Below the pieces are notes generated by a model. It ran no database searches. It had not been told where the DNA came from and saw nothing but the letters and a program-made list of their open reading frames with translations. From the NCBI GenBank assembly GCA_015068425.1, contig SVKK01000002.1, positions 62,001-126,000 of the forward strand: a DNA stretch of 64,000 nt, in the 5' to 3' direction. Source of the DNA: Oscillospiraceae bacterium. GTDB lineage: Bacteria > Bacillota > Clostridia > Oscillospirales > Oscillospiraceae. Every line of letters begins with the position of its first letter. Positions within the stretch are counted from its first letter, which is position 1. Below, piece after piece: positions 40,037 to 49,807 of the stretch. The translations under genes and the position numbers were made by a program.

Positions 40037-40450
40037 ATGATAATATATACAAACAACGAATTGGAAACTGAACAGGTCGGAGCAGAATTTGCGGCAAACC
40101 TTCCCGGGGGAAGTGTGGTCGCTTTTTATGGCGATCTCGGCGCAGGTAAAACTGCGTTTGTAAGGGGCATGGCTCGCGGAATGGGCATTGATAGCCGCGT
40201 CAACAGTCCAACCTTTACTATTGTCAATGAATACATCGGAGAAAGAGAGCTCTATCATTTCGATATGTATCGTCTCGGATCTGCGGATGAACTTTTCGAC
40301 ATAGGCTGGGAGGATTACCTCTCCCGCGGAGGCGTTTGCGCCGTTGAATGGAGTGAAAATGTTTCCGATGCATTTGAGGGTGACGAAATTACTGTTAAAA
40401 TAGAAAAGGTTTCCGATACAGGCAGAAAAATCAGTATAGGTGAAGAATAA
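40037..40450 (+). CDS. tsaE: tRNA t6A biosynthesis ATPase TsaE
   Basis: '[34 protein letters not shown]'. Confidence 0.95.
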   Translation: MIIYTNNELETEQVGAEFAANLPGGSVVAFYGDLGAGKTAFVRGMARGMGIDSRVNSPTFTIVNEYIGERELYHFDMYRLGSADELFDIGWEDYLSRGGVCAVEWSENVSDAFEGDEITVKIEKVSDTGRKISIGEE

Positions 40451-41151
40451 TGATAATACTTTCCCTTGAATCCTCTGCGAAAAGCGCCTCCGTGGCTATT
40501 TCTAAAGACGGCGCTCTTCTGGCGCAAAGCTTCCAGAACAGCGGCCTTACCCATAGCTGCACCCTTTTGCCTATGGCGGAGGATCTTCTTAAAAATGCAG
40601 GACTCAAAATTTCCGATATAGATGCTGTCGCTGTTGCACGTGGCCCGGGTTCTTTTACCGGAATAAGAATCGGCGTTTCTGCCGCAAAGGGGCTTTGCTG
40701 GGGTGCGGATAAACCGGCTGTCGGCGTTTCCACCCTCGAAGCAATGGCGTGGAACGGAGAATATGCTCCCGAGGGCAGCATTATCTGCTGCGCTATGGAC
40801 GCAAGACGAAACCAGGTATATAATGCGCTTTTCACCTTTGAAAATGACAGTCTGAAGAGATTGTGTGAGGATAGAGCGATATCTCTTGCGGAGCTTGCCG
40901 AGGAACTTAAGCAGTTTGAGGCGGATATAGTTATAGTTGGCGATGGCGCTCTTCTTTGCTATAATTACCTTAAAAATATGCTTGAGAATGTTTCCCTTGC
41001 TCCGGAAGGTTTGCGAATGCAGAATGCGTGGGGAGTTTGCAGAGCGGCTAAAGGCGTTCAGCCGGTTAGCGCCGCAGAATTGAATCCTGTTTATCTCAGG
41101 CTTTCGCAGGCGGAAAGAGAACGCCTTGAAAAAATGAAAGAAAATAAATAA
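40450..41151 (+). CDS. tsaB: tRNA t6A biosynthesis protein TsaB
   Basis: 'ILSLESSAKSASVAI', 'VARGPGSFTGIRIGVSAAKGLCWG'. Confidence 0.95.
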   Translation: MIILSLESSAKSASVAISKDGALLAQSFQNSGLTHSCTLLPMAEDLLKNAGLKISDIDAVAVARGPGSFTGIRIGVSAAKGLCWGADKPAVGVSTLEAMAWNGEYAPEGSIICCAMDARRNQVYNALFTFENDSLKRLCEDRAISLAELAEELKQFEADIVIVGDGALLCYNYLKNMLENVSLAPEGLRMQNAWGVCRAAKGVQPVSAAELNPVYLRLSQAERERLEKMKENK

Positions 41152-41177
41152 TCGAAATAAATTAAAGGAGAATTATT

Positions 41178-41810
41178 ATGGGCATCATTCACGTTTTTGA
41201 CCATCCTCTAATTCAGCATAAGCTTTCCATCCTTCGCGAGGAAACCACCGGTGTTAAGGAGTTTCGCTCTCTTATCAGCGAAATAGCAATGCTCATGTGC
41301 TATGAGGCAACAAGAGACCTTCCCACTGAGGAAGTAATCATAAAGACCCCTGTCGCAGAGGCAAAGGTTCGCCGACTCGCAGGTAAGAAGCTTGCAATAG
41401 TGCCCATCCTTCGCGCAGGTCTCGGTATGGTTGACGGTATGCTTGCTCTTATTCCTTCCGCAAAGGTTGGACACATTGGTCTTTACCGCGACCCCGAAAC
41501 TCTTGAACCCGTTGAGTATTACTGCAAGATGCCCACTGACATAGCCGAGCGTGATGTTATCATTGTTGACCCCATGCTTGCTACCGGCGGAAGCGCCGTT
41601 GCTGCCTGCGAATTTATGAAAAATAAGTATGGCTGCCGCAGCGTCAAGCTTATGTGCATCATTGCTGCTCCTGAGGGAATTGACGCCGTTCACCGCGCCC
41701 ATCCCGATGTTGACATTTATGTTGCCGCAGAGGACGAGTGCCTTAATGACCATGGCTATATTGTGCCCGGTCTTGGCGATGCCGGCGACAGAATTTTCGG
41801 TACCAAATAA
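41178..41810 (+). CDS. upp: Uracil phosphoribosyltransferase
   Basis: '[28 protein letters not shown]', '[15 protein letters not shown]', '[10 protein letters not shown]'. Confidence 0.97.
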   Translation: MGIIHVFDHPLIQHKLSILREETTGVKEFRSLISEIAMLMCYEATRDLPTEEVIIKTPVAEAKVRRLAGKKLAIVPILRAGLGMVDGMLALIPSAKVGHIGLYRDPETLEPVEYYCKMPTDIAERDVIIVDPMLATGGSAVAACEFMKNKYGCRSVKLMCIIAAPEGIDAVHRAHPDVDIYVAAEDECLNDHGYIVPGLGDAGDRIFGTK

Positions 41811-41815
41811 TTAAT

Positions 41816-41847
41816 AAACGGGAGGATTTTTGCCTCCCGTTTTATTG
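41816..41847 (+). terminator. Terminator after upp
   Basis: aaacgggaggatttttgcctcccgttttatt. Confidence 0.75.
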
Positions 41848-41861
41848 AAGGACGGTTCATT

Positions 41862-42479
41862 ATGGATTTTTCCGCAATGCAGATCGATAACTTTAATGCC
41901 CTTTTGGCCTCCCGTGCTGCCGTGCCAGGAGGTGGGGGAGCAAGCGCCCTCGCTGCCTCCCTCGGCGCTGCCCTCGGCTCAATGGTTGCAAATCTGACCT
42001 ATGGTAAGAAGAAATACGTTCAATATGAAGAGGAGCTTAGCTCCATCTTATGTGAGCTTGAAGAACTGAGACTTAAATGTCAGAGTCTTATGGATGAGGA
42101 TGCAAAAGCCTTTGAACCTCTCTCGAGGGCATATTCCATGCCCAAGGATGACCCAAACCGCGCAGAGGAGATGGAGCGCTGCCTTCGTCTTGCCGCAGAA
42201 CCTCCTATGGAAATTTTGCGCCTTGCGTGCCGAGGAATTCTAATTCATCGCCGTCTCGAGGAGATTGGAAGTGTTCTCGCCATTTCTGATGTGGGAACAG
42301 GTGTTATTATGTTCTGGGCAGCGATGTACGGAGCGGCTATGAATGTTCGTGTAAATACGAAGATGATGGCAGAGCGAGATTATGCGGAAAAGCTTAACAG
42401 CGAAGTGGATGTTCTTATGTCCGAACACTGGAAGATTGCGGATGCCGTATATGAAAAAGTTTGGGAGAGACTGAAATGA
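41862..42479 (+). CDS. fchA: Cyclodeaminase/cyclohydrolase family protein (FchA-like)
   Basis: 'VPGGGGASALAASLGAALGSMVANLTYGKKKY'; overlaps folD. Confidence 0.9.
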   Translation: MDFSAMQIDNFNALLASRAAVPGGGGASALAASLGAALGSMVANLTYGKKKYVQYEEELSSILCELEELRLKCQSLMDEDAKAFEPLSRAYSMPKDDPNRAEEMERCLRLAAEPPMEILRLACRGILIHRRLEEIGSVLAISDVGTGVIMFWAAMYGAAMNVRVNTKMMAERDYAEKLNSEVDVLMSEHWKIADAVYEKVWERLK

Positions 42480-43321
42480 GTGCTGAAATTCTAAAGGGCG
42501 TTCCGGTGGCAGCGGCTCTTAATGAAAAATCAAAGGAAATATGTGCCGGACTTAAGCTGAAAGGTATCAATCCATGTCTTGCCATTGTTCGTGTTGGCGA
42601 GAAGGGAGACGATATTGCCTATGAAAGAGGTATCCTCAAACGCTGCAGCGCTTTGAATGTTGATGCCCGACAGATAATTCTGCCTGAGACAGTGAGCCAG
42701 AGCGAACTTGTCGCAGTAATAAAAGAACTGAACAGCGACGCAGAGATTCACGGAATACTTGTCTTTATGCCCTTGCCTTCCCATATTGACGAAGCTGCCG
42801 TTCGTGAGACCATAGCCCCCGAAAAGGATGTTGACGGCGTAACAAGCGGCTCCGCAGCTTATGTATATTCCGGAAAGGGAATAGGCTTTGCACCCTGCAC
42901 AGCAAGAGCGGTTTTGGAGATATTAAAGTATTATAATATACCCATTGCCTCACGACGCGCCGCTGTGTTCGGACGGAGTATGGTAATAGGGAAGCCTGTA
43001 AGCATGCTTCTTATGGCTGAAAATGCAACAGTAACAGTTTGCCATAGCCGCAGTTTAAACGCTGAAGAGCTTGCAAAGCAGGCAGATATTGTTGTTGCCG
43101 CGTTGGGTAAGGCAAAGGCTCTCGGAGGGGATTATTTCCGTGAGGGACAGTGCATCATTGATGTGGGAATAAACTTTGATGAGGACGGTAAAATGTGCGG
43201 AGACGTTGATTTTTCCGCAGCTGAGGAGACCGTTTCTCAAGTCACTCCCGTGCCGGGCGGCGTGGGTGCTGTCACAACTGCGGTTCTTCTTAGGCATACC
43301 CTTGAAGCTGCAGAAAAATGA
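42476..43321 (+). CDS. folD: Bifunctional methylenetetrahydrofolate dehydrogenase/cyclohydrolase
   Basis: 'GILVFMPLPSHIDEAAVRETIAPEKDVDGVT', 'VFGRSMVIGKPVSMLLM', 'TPVPGGVGAVTTAVLL'. Confidence 0.95.
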   Translation: MSAEILKGVPVAAALNEKSKEICAGLKLKGINPCLAIVRVGEKGDDIAYERGILKRCSALNVDARQIILPETVSQSELVAVIKELNSDAEIHGILVFMPLPSHIDEAAVRETIAPEKDVDGVTSGSAAYVYSGKGIGFAPCTARAVLEILKYYNIPIASRRAAVFGRSMVIGKPVSMLLMAENATVTVCHSRSLNAEELAKQADIVVAALGKAKALGGDYFREGQCIIDVGINFDEDGKMCGDVDFSAAEETVSQVTPVPGGVGAVTTAVLLRHTLEAAEK

Positions 43322-43370
43322 TGACAAAACAGTAATTTTGTGGTAATACTATATAGTGTATTAATAGTTT

Positions 43371-43471
43371 GGACAGAGTAGGGAACTGCGCGTCAAGTGC
43401 CTGAGGATGGGAGTTGTCTCAGGACGAAGCACCTTTTTTGGTGCGCGATGCTTTTCCCGCATCCGCTGCCA
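43371..43471 (+). ncRNA. Tetrahydrofolate (THF) riboswitch aptamer
   Basis: 'ggacagagtagg..gcgcgtcaagtgcctgaggatgggagttgtctcaggacgaagc..ggtgcgcgatgc..gcatccgctgcc' matches remembered conserved THF-I aptamer segments; upstream of a folate-type ECF gene and downstream of folD. Confidence 0.88.
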
Positions 43472-43491
43472 CCAAATAGGAACTTTTTATG

Positions 43492-43521
43492 CTCCTTTCG
43501 TGGCAACTGTCACGAAAGGAG
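43492..43521 (+). promoter_or_regulatory. Expression-platform hairpin that sequesters the RBS of the ECF gene
   Basis: CTCCTTTCGTG (43492-43502) / CACGAAAGGAG (43511-43521), 11-bp perfect; SD lies in the 3' arm, followed by TTTTT and ATG 43529. Confidence 0.7.
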
Positions 43522-43528
43522 TTTTTAT

Positions 43529-44080
43529 ATGAAGATGAAAAAAAGCCTGAGTATAAGAATGATGGCCATTGACGCTGTTCTTGTCGCTATGTATGTCGTT
43601 CTTAATTCCATTTCCTTCAGAGTTGCAAATTTCAAGTTTACTCTTGACGCATTTCCGATAATCGTTGGAGCGGTAATGTTCGGACCCTTCCATGGTTCTC
43701 TTATAGGTTTTCTTGGAAGCGGAATATATCAGCTTTTCTTTTCCGGCTACGGTATTACGCCGACAACCATACTTTGGATGCTCCCTGTTATAGTTCGCGG
43801 TTTGATAGTTGGTGCTTATTCAAAGCGGAAAGCCTTTTCTCCGCCGGTATCTGGACTTATGGTATTTACTGTCATTGCCGGCATACTTACAACGGCGCTG
43901 AATACTCTCGCCCTTTATGTGGACAGTATAATCTATAATTATTATTCTTATGTGCTGGTGTTCGGTCTGCTTATACCCAAATTCATAATCAGCATTATTC
44001 TTGCTGTTGTTTTTGCCCTTGTCACACCCGCTCTTGTAAAGAAAATCAGAAAGAATGTTAAATTACCGGAAGGAAATTAA
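43529..44080 (+). CDS. folT: ECF transporter S component, probably folate (FolT-like)
   Basis: Small hydrophobic protein 'FRVANFKFTLDAFPIIVGAVMFGPFHGSLIGFLGSGIYQLF' directly after THF riboswitch. Confidence 0.85.
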   Translation: MKMKKSLSIRMMAIDAVLVAMYVVLNSISFRVANFKFTLDAFPIIVGAVMFGPFHGSLIGFLGSGIYQLFFSGYGITPTTILWMLPVIVRGLIVGAYSKRKAFSPPVSGLMVFTVIAGILTTALNTLALYVDSIIYNYYSYVLVFGLLIPKFIISIILAVVFALVTPALVKKIRKNVKLPEGN

Positions 44081-45102
44081 TGTTGATGCAGTTCCAGAAA
44101 AAAGTTTTGATTATTTATACTGGCGGTACAATCGGCATGGTTGAAACCGAGGATGGTTACGCCACAAAAAGCGGCTATCTACACCGTGTGCTTGGAAGAA
44201 TGAGCGAACTTTTCCACTCGGGAATGCCGCAATGGGCGCTTATCGAGTTCGAGCATATCTGTGACTCAAGCAATATTTCCATACGTGACTGGAGCGCCAT
44301 GGCACATACTATAAAGGATAATTACGATGCCTATGACGGCTTTGTTATTCTCCACGGCACTGACACCATGGCTTACACTGCTTCGGCACTGAGCTTTATG
44401 CTGGAAGGTCTGGGCAAGACCGTTGTCCTTACAGGTGCGCAAATTCCAATCGGACATGCCAGAAGCGACGCGCGGGATAATCTCATCGGATCAATCATTA
44501 TTGCAGGCGAGGGAAGAGTGCCTGAGGTTTGTCTTTATTTCGGCAAAAAGCTTCTCCGCGGCAACCGCGCCACCAAAGTTTCTGCAGATGAAATGGAGGC
44601 CTTTGCTTCTCCCAATTTCCCTCCCCTTGCTACCGCAGCAATAGACATACGTTATATTGATGCTCTTGTTCGCCCACGTGGTGAAAAGCTCAATGTGGTG
44701 GATTTCGCTGAGGATCTGCCTATTGCGGTTTTAAAGATATTTCCCGGCATACAGTTTAAGATGTTTGAGAATATTATGACCGAAAATCTTAAGGCACTTG
44801 TAATAGAAGCTTTCGGTGTTGGTAATATTCCCCAGTATGATGCGGAGCTTCTGCCCCTTATAAGCAAAGCAGCAGATAACGGAACAATAATCGTTGTTTG
44901 CACTCAATGTCTTCGCGGAAAGGTTCAGCTCGGCACTTATGAGACAAGCTCTGCCTTAAAAAGAGCCGGCGCAGTCAGCGGCAGAGACCTGACTGTGGAA
45001 GCTGCGGTAACAAAGCTTCGCTATCTCTTTGCAAAGCGCTGCAGCAGTGAGCGTATCAAAAAGTATATGGAAACCGACCTCAGGGGTGAATTGAGTGAAT
45101 AA
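44080..45102 (+). CDS. L-asparaginase (type I)
   Basis: 'VLIIYTGGTIGMVE', 'VILHGTDTMAYTASALSFML', 'TGAQIPIGHARSDARDNLIG'. Confidence 0.93.
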   Translation: MLMQFQKKVLIIYTGGTIGMVETEDGYATKSGYLHRVLGRMSELFHSGMPQWALIEFEHICDSSNISIRDWSAMAHTIKDNYDAYDGFVILHGTDTMAYTASALSFMLEGLGKTVVLTGAQIPIGHARSDARDNLIGSIIIAGEGRVPEVCLYFGKKLLRGNRATKVSADEMEAFASPNFPPLATAAIDIRYIDALVRPRGEKLNVVDFAEDLPIAVLKIFPGIQFKMFENIMTENLKALVIEAFGVGNIPQYDAELLPLISKAADNGTIIVVCTQCLRGKVQLGTYETSSALKRAGAVSGRDLTVEAAVTKLRYLFAKRCSSERIKKYMETDLRGELSE

Positions 45103-45137
45103 AAATAAGGACGAATTATAATCGTCCTTATTTTTGT
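45101..45137 (+). terminator. Terminator after asparaginase
   Basis: aaaaataaggacgaattataatcgtccttatttttgt. Confidence 0.85.
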
Positions 45138-45193
45138 ATAACTATGATGCATTTTTGTTCCATACTTTCTATATGGAAAAAGGAGGCTGCGCT

Positions 45194-46405
45194 ATGAAGC
45201 GAGTTGTTGCTATATTAACTGTCTTCGTTTTGCTGCTTTGCGCTTGCGGAAAAGAGGCACCTGTTGCTGATAGCTTACCTGATTATACGGCAAAGGAACT
45301 TGCCCTCAATGTTATTGAAGGGATCAACTTAACTGAAGAGAATTTTCAATTTGTGAATGATAATTACGATGAAGCTGCAATGGCTAAATATATTCAGGGA
45401 TTTTACGGACTTGATTCCGAAAATTTGATTGATGCCGCTATTTATCGCAGTGCAGACCCTCTGAAAGCTGATGAGATAAGCATTTTCAAGCTTTCCGATA
45501 CTGTTGACATCAGTATGGCTTTCAATGAATTGGAGGAATATCGGCACAGTAGACAGGGGGATTTTTTCGGCTATAACCCCGAGCAGGCATTCATAGTCGA
45601 TAACTCAATTGTAAGTTTAAGCTCCGACGGAGCTTGGGCAGCAGTTTTGATTTGCGAAAACCCCGAGGATGCTGACAGAGCCTTTTTCTCTGCTCTTGGA
45701 ATGGCTTTACCCGAATATGACGAACCTTCGGTTTCGGAGGGAATACAGAGCGAAGCTATAGAGCATTCTGAGCTTGGGGAATTGCCCGAATATTGGTATC
45801 CCTATGTTGATCCGGATATTGACGATATGACTGTTTGGGATAACGCTGCCATAGTTGCCGCCGTTAAAGCCGGAAGTGACGCAGAGCTTAATGCTCAAGG
45901 CAAAATGTTATATAAGAGTTTAATTGAAATTATCAACTCGATTATCAGTGATGATATGTCGGAGCTTGAAAAAGAACAGGCTGTTTATAAATGGCTTTGC
46001 ACAAATTGTCAATACGATTATCGCCACTACGATATTCCCAGTGCAGCTCCCAGAGAGAGCTATGAGCCTTATGGCGCAATAGTGAAGGGAGAGGCTGTTT
46101 GCCTGGGCTATGCAACAGCTTTTCAGCTTTTTATGGATATTCTTGATATTGAGTGCATAACCGTTGTCGGTGCCGCATTTTATTCCCGTGAGGATCACGC
46201 ATGGAATATGGTTAAGATTGATGGCGAATGGTACTGCGTTGATGCTACGTGGGATTGCGGTTTTGTGCCGAGTCATTTTCAATTTTTCAATGTTTCCTCA
46301 GAATATATGGCGCTCACCGACCATCAGTGGGATTATGAATCTTATCCTATATCGCTGCCCGAAGAAATCGGAAGCGGTTTAATTCACAAATTATACAACT
46401 GGTGA
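45194..46405 (+). CDS. Lipoprotein with transglutaminase-like domain (DUF4358-like N-terminal half)
   Basis: 'MKRVVAILTVFVLLLCACGKE' lipobox; 'VCLGYATAFQLFMDILDIECITVVGAAFYSREDHAWNMVKIDGEWYCVDATWD'. Confidence 0.85.
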   Translation: MKRVVAILTVFVLLLCACGKEAPVADSLPDYTAKELALNVIEGINLTEENFQFVNDNYDEAAMAKYIQGFYGLDSENLIDAAIYRSADPLKADEISIFKLSDTVDISMAFNELEEYRHSRQGDFFGYNPEQAFIVDNSIVSLSSDGAWAAVLICENPEDADRAFFSALGMALPEYDEPSVSEGIQSEAIEHSELGELPEYWYPYVDPDIDDMTVWDNAAIVAAVKAGSDAELNAQGKMLYKSLIEIINSIISDDMSELEKEQAVYKWLCTNCQYDYRHYDIPSAAPRESYEPYGAIVKGEAVCLGYATAFQLFMDILDIECITVVGAAFYSREDHAWNMVKIDGEWYCVDATWDCGFVPSHFQFFNVSSEYMALTDHQWDYESYPISLPEEIGSGLIHKLYNW

Positions 46406-46430
46406 CAAAAATTTAATAACATATAAAAAT

Positions 46431-46470
46431 CGCTCCTTCGCAGAATAAAAATATAACTTTGCAAGGAGCG
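46431..46470 (+). promoter_or_regulatory. RBS-sequestering stem-loop upstream of the sleB-like gene
   Basis: CGCTCCTT (46431-46438) / AAGGAGCG (46463-46470); AAGGAG is the SD for ATG 46478; no following T-tract. Confidence 0.5.
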
Positions 46471-46477
46471 TATTATT

Positions 46478-47149
46478 ATGACAGAAACAAGGAAAAAGCT
46501 ATGTCTTGCTCTCGTAGTCGTATTTGCAGTGAATATACTTATTATCAGCCTTGTGCAATATGTTGATGCGGCAAGCTATAAAAAAGGCTCAACAGGCTCT
46601 GTCGTGAGCCAGATACAAACTCTCTTGAAAAAGCAGGGGTTTTATTCAGGTGCTGTTGATGGTGTTTATGGCAGCGCAACGGAAGAAGCGGTCAAGAAGT
46701 ATCAAAAACGCTTTGGATTAAAGGTTGACGGCATTGCGGGACAGCAAACCCTTTCCTATATGGGAATAAGCGCTCAAGGCTCCGCATCATCAAGCGGGAG
46801 CGGAGATGTGGCGCTTTTGGCGAGACTTATATCAGCCGAGGCAAGAGGAGAGCCCTATGTGGGTCAGGTGGCGGTAGGCGCTGTTGTGCTCAACCGTATG
46901 GAGCACCCGTCTTTTCCCAACACCATGTCGGGAGTTATATATCAATCGGGAGCATTCACTTGCATTGATGACGGCCAGTTTAATGAACCCATAGCGGATT
47001 CGGCATACAAGGCCGCGAGAGATGCCATGAACGGCTGGGATCCTTCGGGCGGAGCAATATATTATTTCAATCCGTCAACTGCAACAAGTAAATGGATATG
47101 GTCAAGGCCTCTTATAACGGTGATTGGCAAGCACCGATTTTGCTCATAA
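46478..47149 (+). CDS. sleB: Spore cortex-lytic enzyme SleB-like cell wall hydrolase
   Basis: Peptidoglycan-binding 'GSTGSVVSQIQTLLKKQGFYSGAVDGVYGSATEEAVKKYQKRFGLKVDGIAG' and SleB domain 'ARLISAEARGEPYVGQVAVGAVVLNRMEHPSFPNTMSGVIYQ'. Confidence 0.93.
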   Translation: MTETRKKLCLALVVVFAVNILIISLVQYVDAASYKKGSTGSVVSQIQTLLKKQGFYSGAVDGVYGSATEEAVKKYQKRFGLKVDGIAGQQTLSYMGISAQGSASSSGSGDVALLARLISAEARGEPYVGQVAVGAVVLNRMEHPSFPNTMSGVIYQSGAFTCIDDGQFNEPIADSAYKAARDAMNGWDPSGGAIYYFNPSTATSKWIWSRPLITVIGKHRFCS

Positions 47150-47185
47150 AAAATGCTGAGAGAAAATTTCTCTCAGCATTTTGTT
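47150..47185. terminator. Bidirectional terminator
   Basis: aaaatgctgagagaaaatttctctcagcattttgtt. Confidence 0.85.
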
Positions 47186-47711
47186 ATTTAGTATAGATAT
47201 CAAGTGCCTTTTGGTTAAGGGGAAGGAAGGCTGCTTTGCGGCCTGAGAACATATGCTCAAGCTGCTCGCGAATGGTTTCGAGGGAGACGATGCCGGTCTC
47301 CTTCAAAATTGCACCCAGCATAATAATGTTGGCGCATTTTTCGTTTCCCAGCTCCTTTGCAAGGTCGTTGCAGGGAACTTCAACAACCTTAACATCATCG
47401 CGGAGACATTTCTCCGGGATAAGGGAGCTGTTCATAAGTATAACGCCGCCGGGATTTACCATAGTTTCAAACTTGCGAAGAGAGGGCAAATTCATAGCAA
47501 CAAGGACGTCAGCATCGTTAATAAGGGGGCAGCTGATAGCTTTGTCGGAGACAACAACGGTGCAGTTGGCTGTACCGCCGCGCATTTCAGGACCATAAGA
47601 GGGGAGCCAGGTAACTTCCTTGCCCTCATCCATTGCGGCCTTCGCGATCATCTGGCCCATAGCGAGAGTGCCCTGACCGCCGCTTCCGGCGAAAAAGAGT
47701 TTCTGTTTCAT
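47184..47711 (-). CDS. 2-oxoacid:ferredoxin oxidoreductase gamma subunit
   Basis: 'FAGSGGQGTLAMGQMIAKAAMDEGKEVTWLPSYGPEMRGGTANCTVVVSDKAISCPLI'. Confidence 0.93.
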   Translation of the reverse strand: MKQKLFFAGSGGQGTLAMGQMIAKAAMDEGKEVTWLPSYGPEMRGGTANCTVVVSDKAISCPLINDADVLVAMNLPSLRKFETMVNPGGVILMNSSLIPEKCLRDDVKVVEVPCNDLAKELGNEKCANIIMLGAILKETGIVSLETIREQLEHMFSGRKAAFLPLNQKALDIYTK

Positions 47712-47712
47712 C

Positions 47713-48474
47713 TTACTTCATTTCCTCCGGGCATCTGAAATTTCCAATGGGGTAATACTCGGCCATGTTTTTCTCCATCCACTTTATAGCGTCATAGGGA
47801 GTATAACCCCAGTTGGTGGGGCATACGGAGAGGAACTCAACAAAGCTGAATCCAAGACCTGCGTCCTGAACATCAAGAGCCTTGTGAATAGCTTTTTTTG
47901 CCTTGCGGATATTGGCGGGGTTATTGAGCATAACGCGCTCAACAAATACTGCGCCGTCAATAGTGGCCAGCATTTCGCTGACGCGGAGGGGCAGACCTGC
48001 CTGCTCCTTGGTGCGTCCGTCAACGGCGGTGGTGGCTCTCTGTCCGATAAGAGTGGTGGGTGCCATCTGACCGCCGGTCATTCCGTAGATGGCGTTATTG
48101 ATGAAGAAGGTGGTGAACTTCTCACCGCGATGCGCAGCGTGAACAATTTCACCGGCACCGATGGAGGCAAGGTCGCCATCGCCCTGATAGGTGAAAACGG
48201 TCTTGTCGGGGTGGACACGGCGAATACCGCTGGCGATAGCAGGGGCGCGTCCGTGAGTGGATTCGCACATATCGATGTTCATAAAATGATGAGCATTGAT
48301 AGAGCAGCCGATAGGCACAACGCCAATAGTCTTACCCAGACGGCCGCGCTCTTCGAGACACTCCATTATGAGACGGTGGGCAATGCCGTGGGAGCAGCCG
48401 GGGCAGTAACTGTTATCAACAGGGACGATGCCTTTTGTAGGTTCAAATATGGTTTTCATTTGGCTTCCTCCCAA
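47713..48474 (-). CDS. 2-oxoacid:ferredoxin oxidoreductase beta (TPP-binding) subunit
   Basis: 'YCPGCSHGIAHRLI', 'YQGDGDLASIGAGEIVHAAHRGEKFTTFFINNAIYGMTGGQMAPTT'. Confidence 0.94.
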   Translation of the reverse strand: MGGSQMKTIFEPTKGIVPVDNSYCPGCSHGIAHRLIMECLEERGRLGKTIGVVPIGCSINAHHFMNIDMCESTHGRAPAIASGIRRVHPDKTVFTYQGDGDLASIGAGEIVHAAHRGEKFTTFFINNAIYGMTGGQMAPTTLIGQRATTAVDGRTKEQAGLPLRVSEMLATIDGAVFVERVMLNNPANIRKAKKAIHKALDVQDAGLGFSFVEFLSVCPTNWGYTPYDAIKWMEKNMAEYYPIGNFRCPEEMK

Positions 48475-49532
48475 AGTTTAATTGCTCTCTCCACTATCTC
48501 AAGAGAGGAGGGGACAATGCCGCCGGTACGGTTGATAAGACCGCATTTCCAGCGTCCTGCCACAGCAGACTTAACATCCGCAAGCATCTGACCCATGCTC
48601 AGTTCGGTGGATATAACGATTTTGCACTTGTCGCCGATTTCATCAAAAGCCTTATCGGGGAAGGGCCAAAGGCTGATGGGACGAATCAAACCGGCTTTTA
48701 TACCTTTTTCAGCCAGAAGCTCAACAGCTTCCGCGCAGAGACGGCTCATGGTACCGAATGCGACAAAGACTATCTCGGCGTCCTCAAGACCCTGAGATTT
48801 ATAGCGGACAAGCTCTTTTTCGGCTTTTTCATATTTCTCAAAAAGATGATAAACATGCTTTTCAAGAACATCGGGCTCCATACGCAGAGAATAGATAACA
48901 TTTCTGCCGGGGTGAGAATCTGTGCCGGTGATGGCCCAGGGTTTTTCTTCGGATATTTTGTCAACAGGAGTGATACCCTTTGCCTCGGGGAGAACGATAG
49001 GCTCCATCATCTGACCCATCATACCGTCTGCCAGTATCATCATAGGATTGCGATACTCCTCGGCAAGGTCAAAGCATTCGTAAATGAGATCAACGCATTC
49101 CTGAATTCCTGCGGGAGCAAAAACGGGGATCTTGCAGTCGCCGTTATAGCCGCCGCGGGTAACCTGATTGTAGTCTGCCTGTCCGGGCTGAATACCGCCA
49201 ACGCCGGGACCGCCGCGGGATACATTAAGTACAACAAGTGGAACCTCTGCGGAACAAATAAAGCCGAGACCTTCCTGCATAAGGCTGATTCCGGGAGAAG
49301 AAGAGGAGATAAAAACTCTTCCGCCGCTGGCTGCAGCTCCATAGGCCATATTGATTGCCGCAAGTTCGCTTTCGGCCTGGACGAATGCACCGCCGGCCTT
49401 GGGAAGCTCATGGCTCATATATTCAGGAATTTCGTTCTGAGGAGTGATGGGGTAGCCACAGTAGCACTTGCAGCCTGCGCGGATAGCGGCTTCAGCAAAT
49501 GCCTCATTGCCCTTCATAAGTATCTTTTTCAT
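48456..49532 (-). CDS. 2-oxoacid:ferredoxin oxidoreductase alpha subunit (VorB/KorA-like)
   Basis: 'MKGNEAFAEAAIRAGCKCYCGYPITPQNEIPEYMS', 'SSSSPGISLMQEGLGFICSAEVPLVVLNVSRGGPGVGG'. Confidence 0.94.
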   Translation of the reverse strand: MKKILMKGNEAFAEAAIRAGCKCYCGYPITPQNEIPEYMSHELPKAGGAFVQAESELAAINMAYGAAASGGRVFISSSSPGISLMQEGLGFICSAEVPLVVLNVSRGGPGVGGIQPGQADYNQVTRGGYNGDCKIPVFAPAGIQECVDLIYECFDLAEEYRNPMMILADGMMGQMMEPIVLPEAKGITPVDKISEEKPWAITGTDSHPGRNVIYSLRMEPDVLEKHVYHLFEKYEKAEKELVRYKSQGLEDAEIVFVAFGTMSRLCAEAVELLAEKGIKAGLIRPISLWPFPDKAFDEIGDKCKIVISTELSMGQMLADVKSAVAGRWKCGLINRTGGIVPSSLEIVERAIKLWEEAK

Positions 49533-49807
49533 TCCTCACCCTCCTCAAGCTGATAAATAGAGATGCAGCAGTCGGGACACATAAGAGCGCAGCTGGTGCA
49601 GCCTACGCAAAGCTCCATATTGTCCGCATCAATGGAAGCGGGATGATAACCCTTGCTGTTGACGCTGCTTTTGTCCATTTCAATTATTTTCATTGGGCAG
49701 AAGTTTACACAAAGCTCGCAGCCCTTGCATTTATCTCTGTTAAAAAGAACTTTAAATCTCTTAAACATAATTACCTCCGAATATATCAAATCAAACTTGT
49801 TTATCAA
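49529..49807 (-). CDS. 2[4Fe-4S] ferredoxin-type subunit of the 2-oxoacid oxidoreductase
   Basis: 'CKGCELCVNFCP' and 'CVGCTSCALMCPDCCI'. Confidence 0.92.
   Translation of the reverse strand: MINKFDLIYSEVIMFKRFKVLFNRDKCKGCELCVNFCPMKIIEMDKSSVNSKGYHPASIDADNMELCVGCTSCALMCPDCCISIYQLEEGEE

Noticed and set aside
43321-43370. Short palindrome ACTATATAGT upstream of the THF riboswitch as a regulator site
   Set aside because: AT-rich and likely part of the promoter region; too little information to claim a binding site.
47884-49553. Plus-strand ORFs (235 aa each) across the oxidoreductase alpha and beta genes
   Set aside because: Antisense to unambiguous oxidoreductase subunits.
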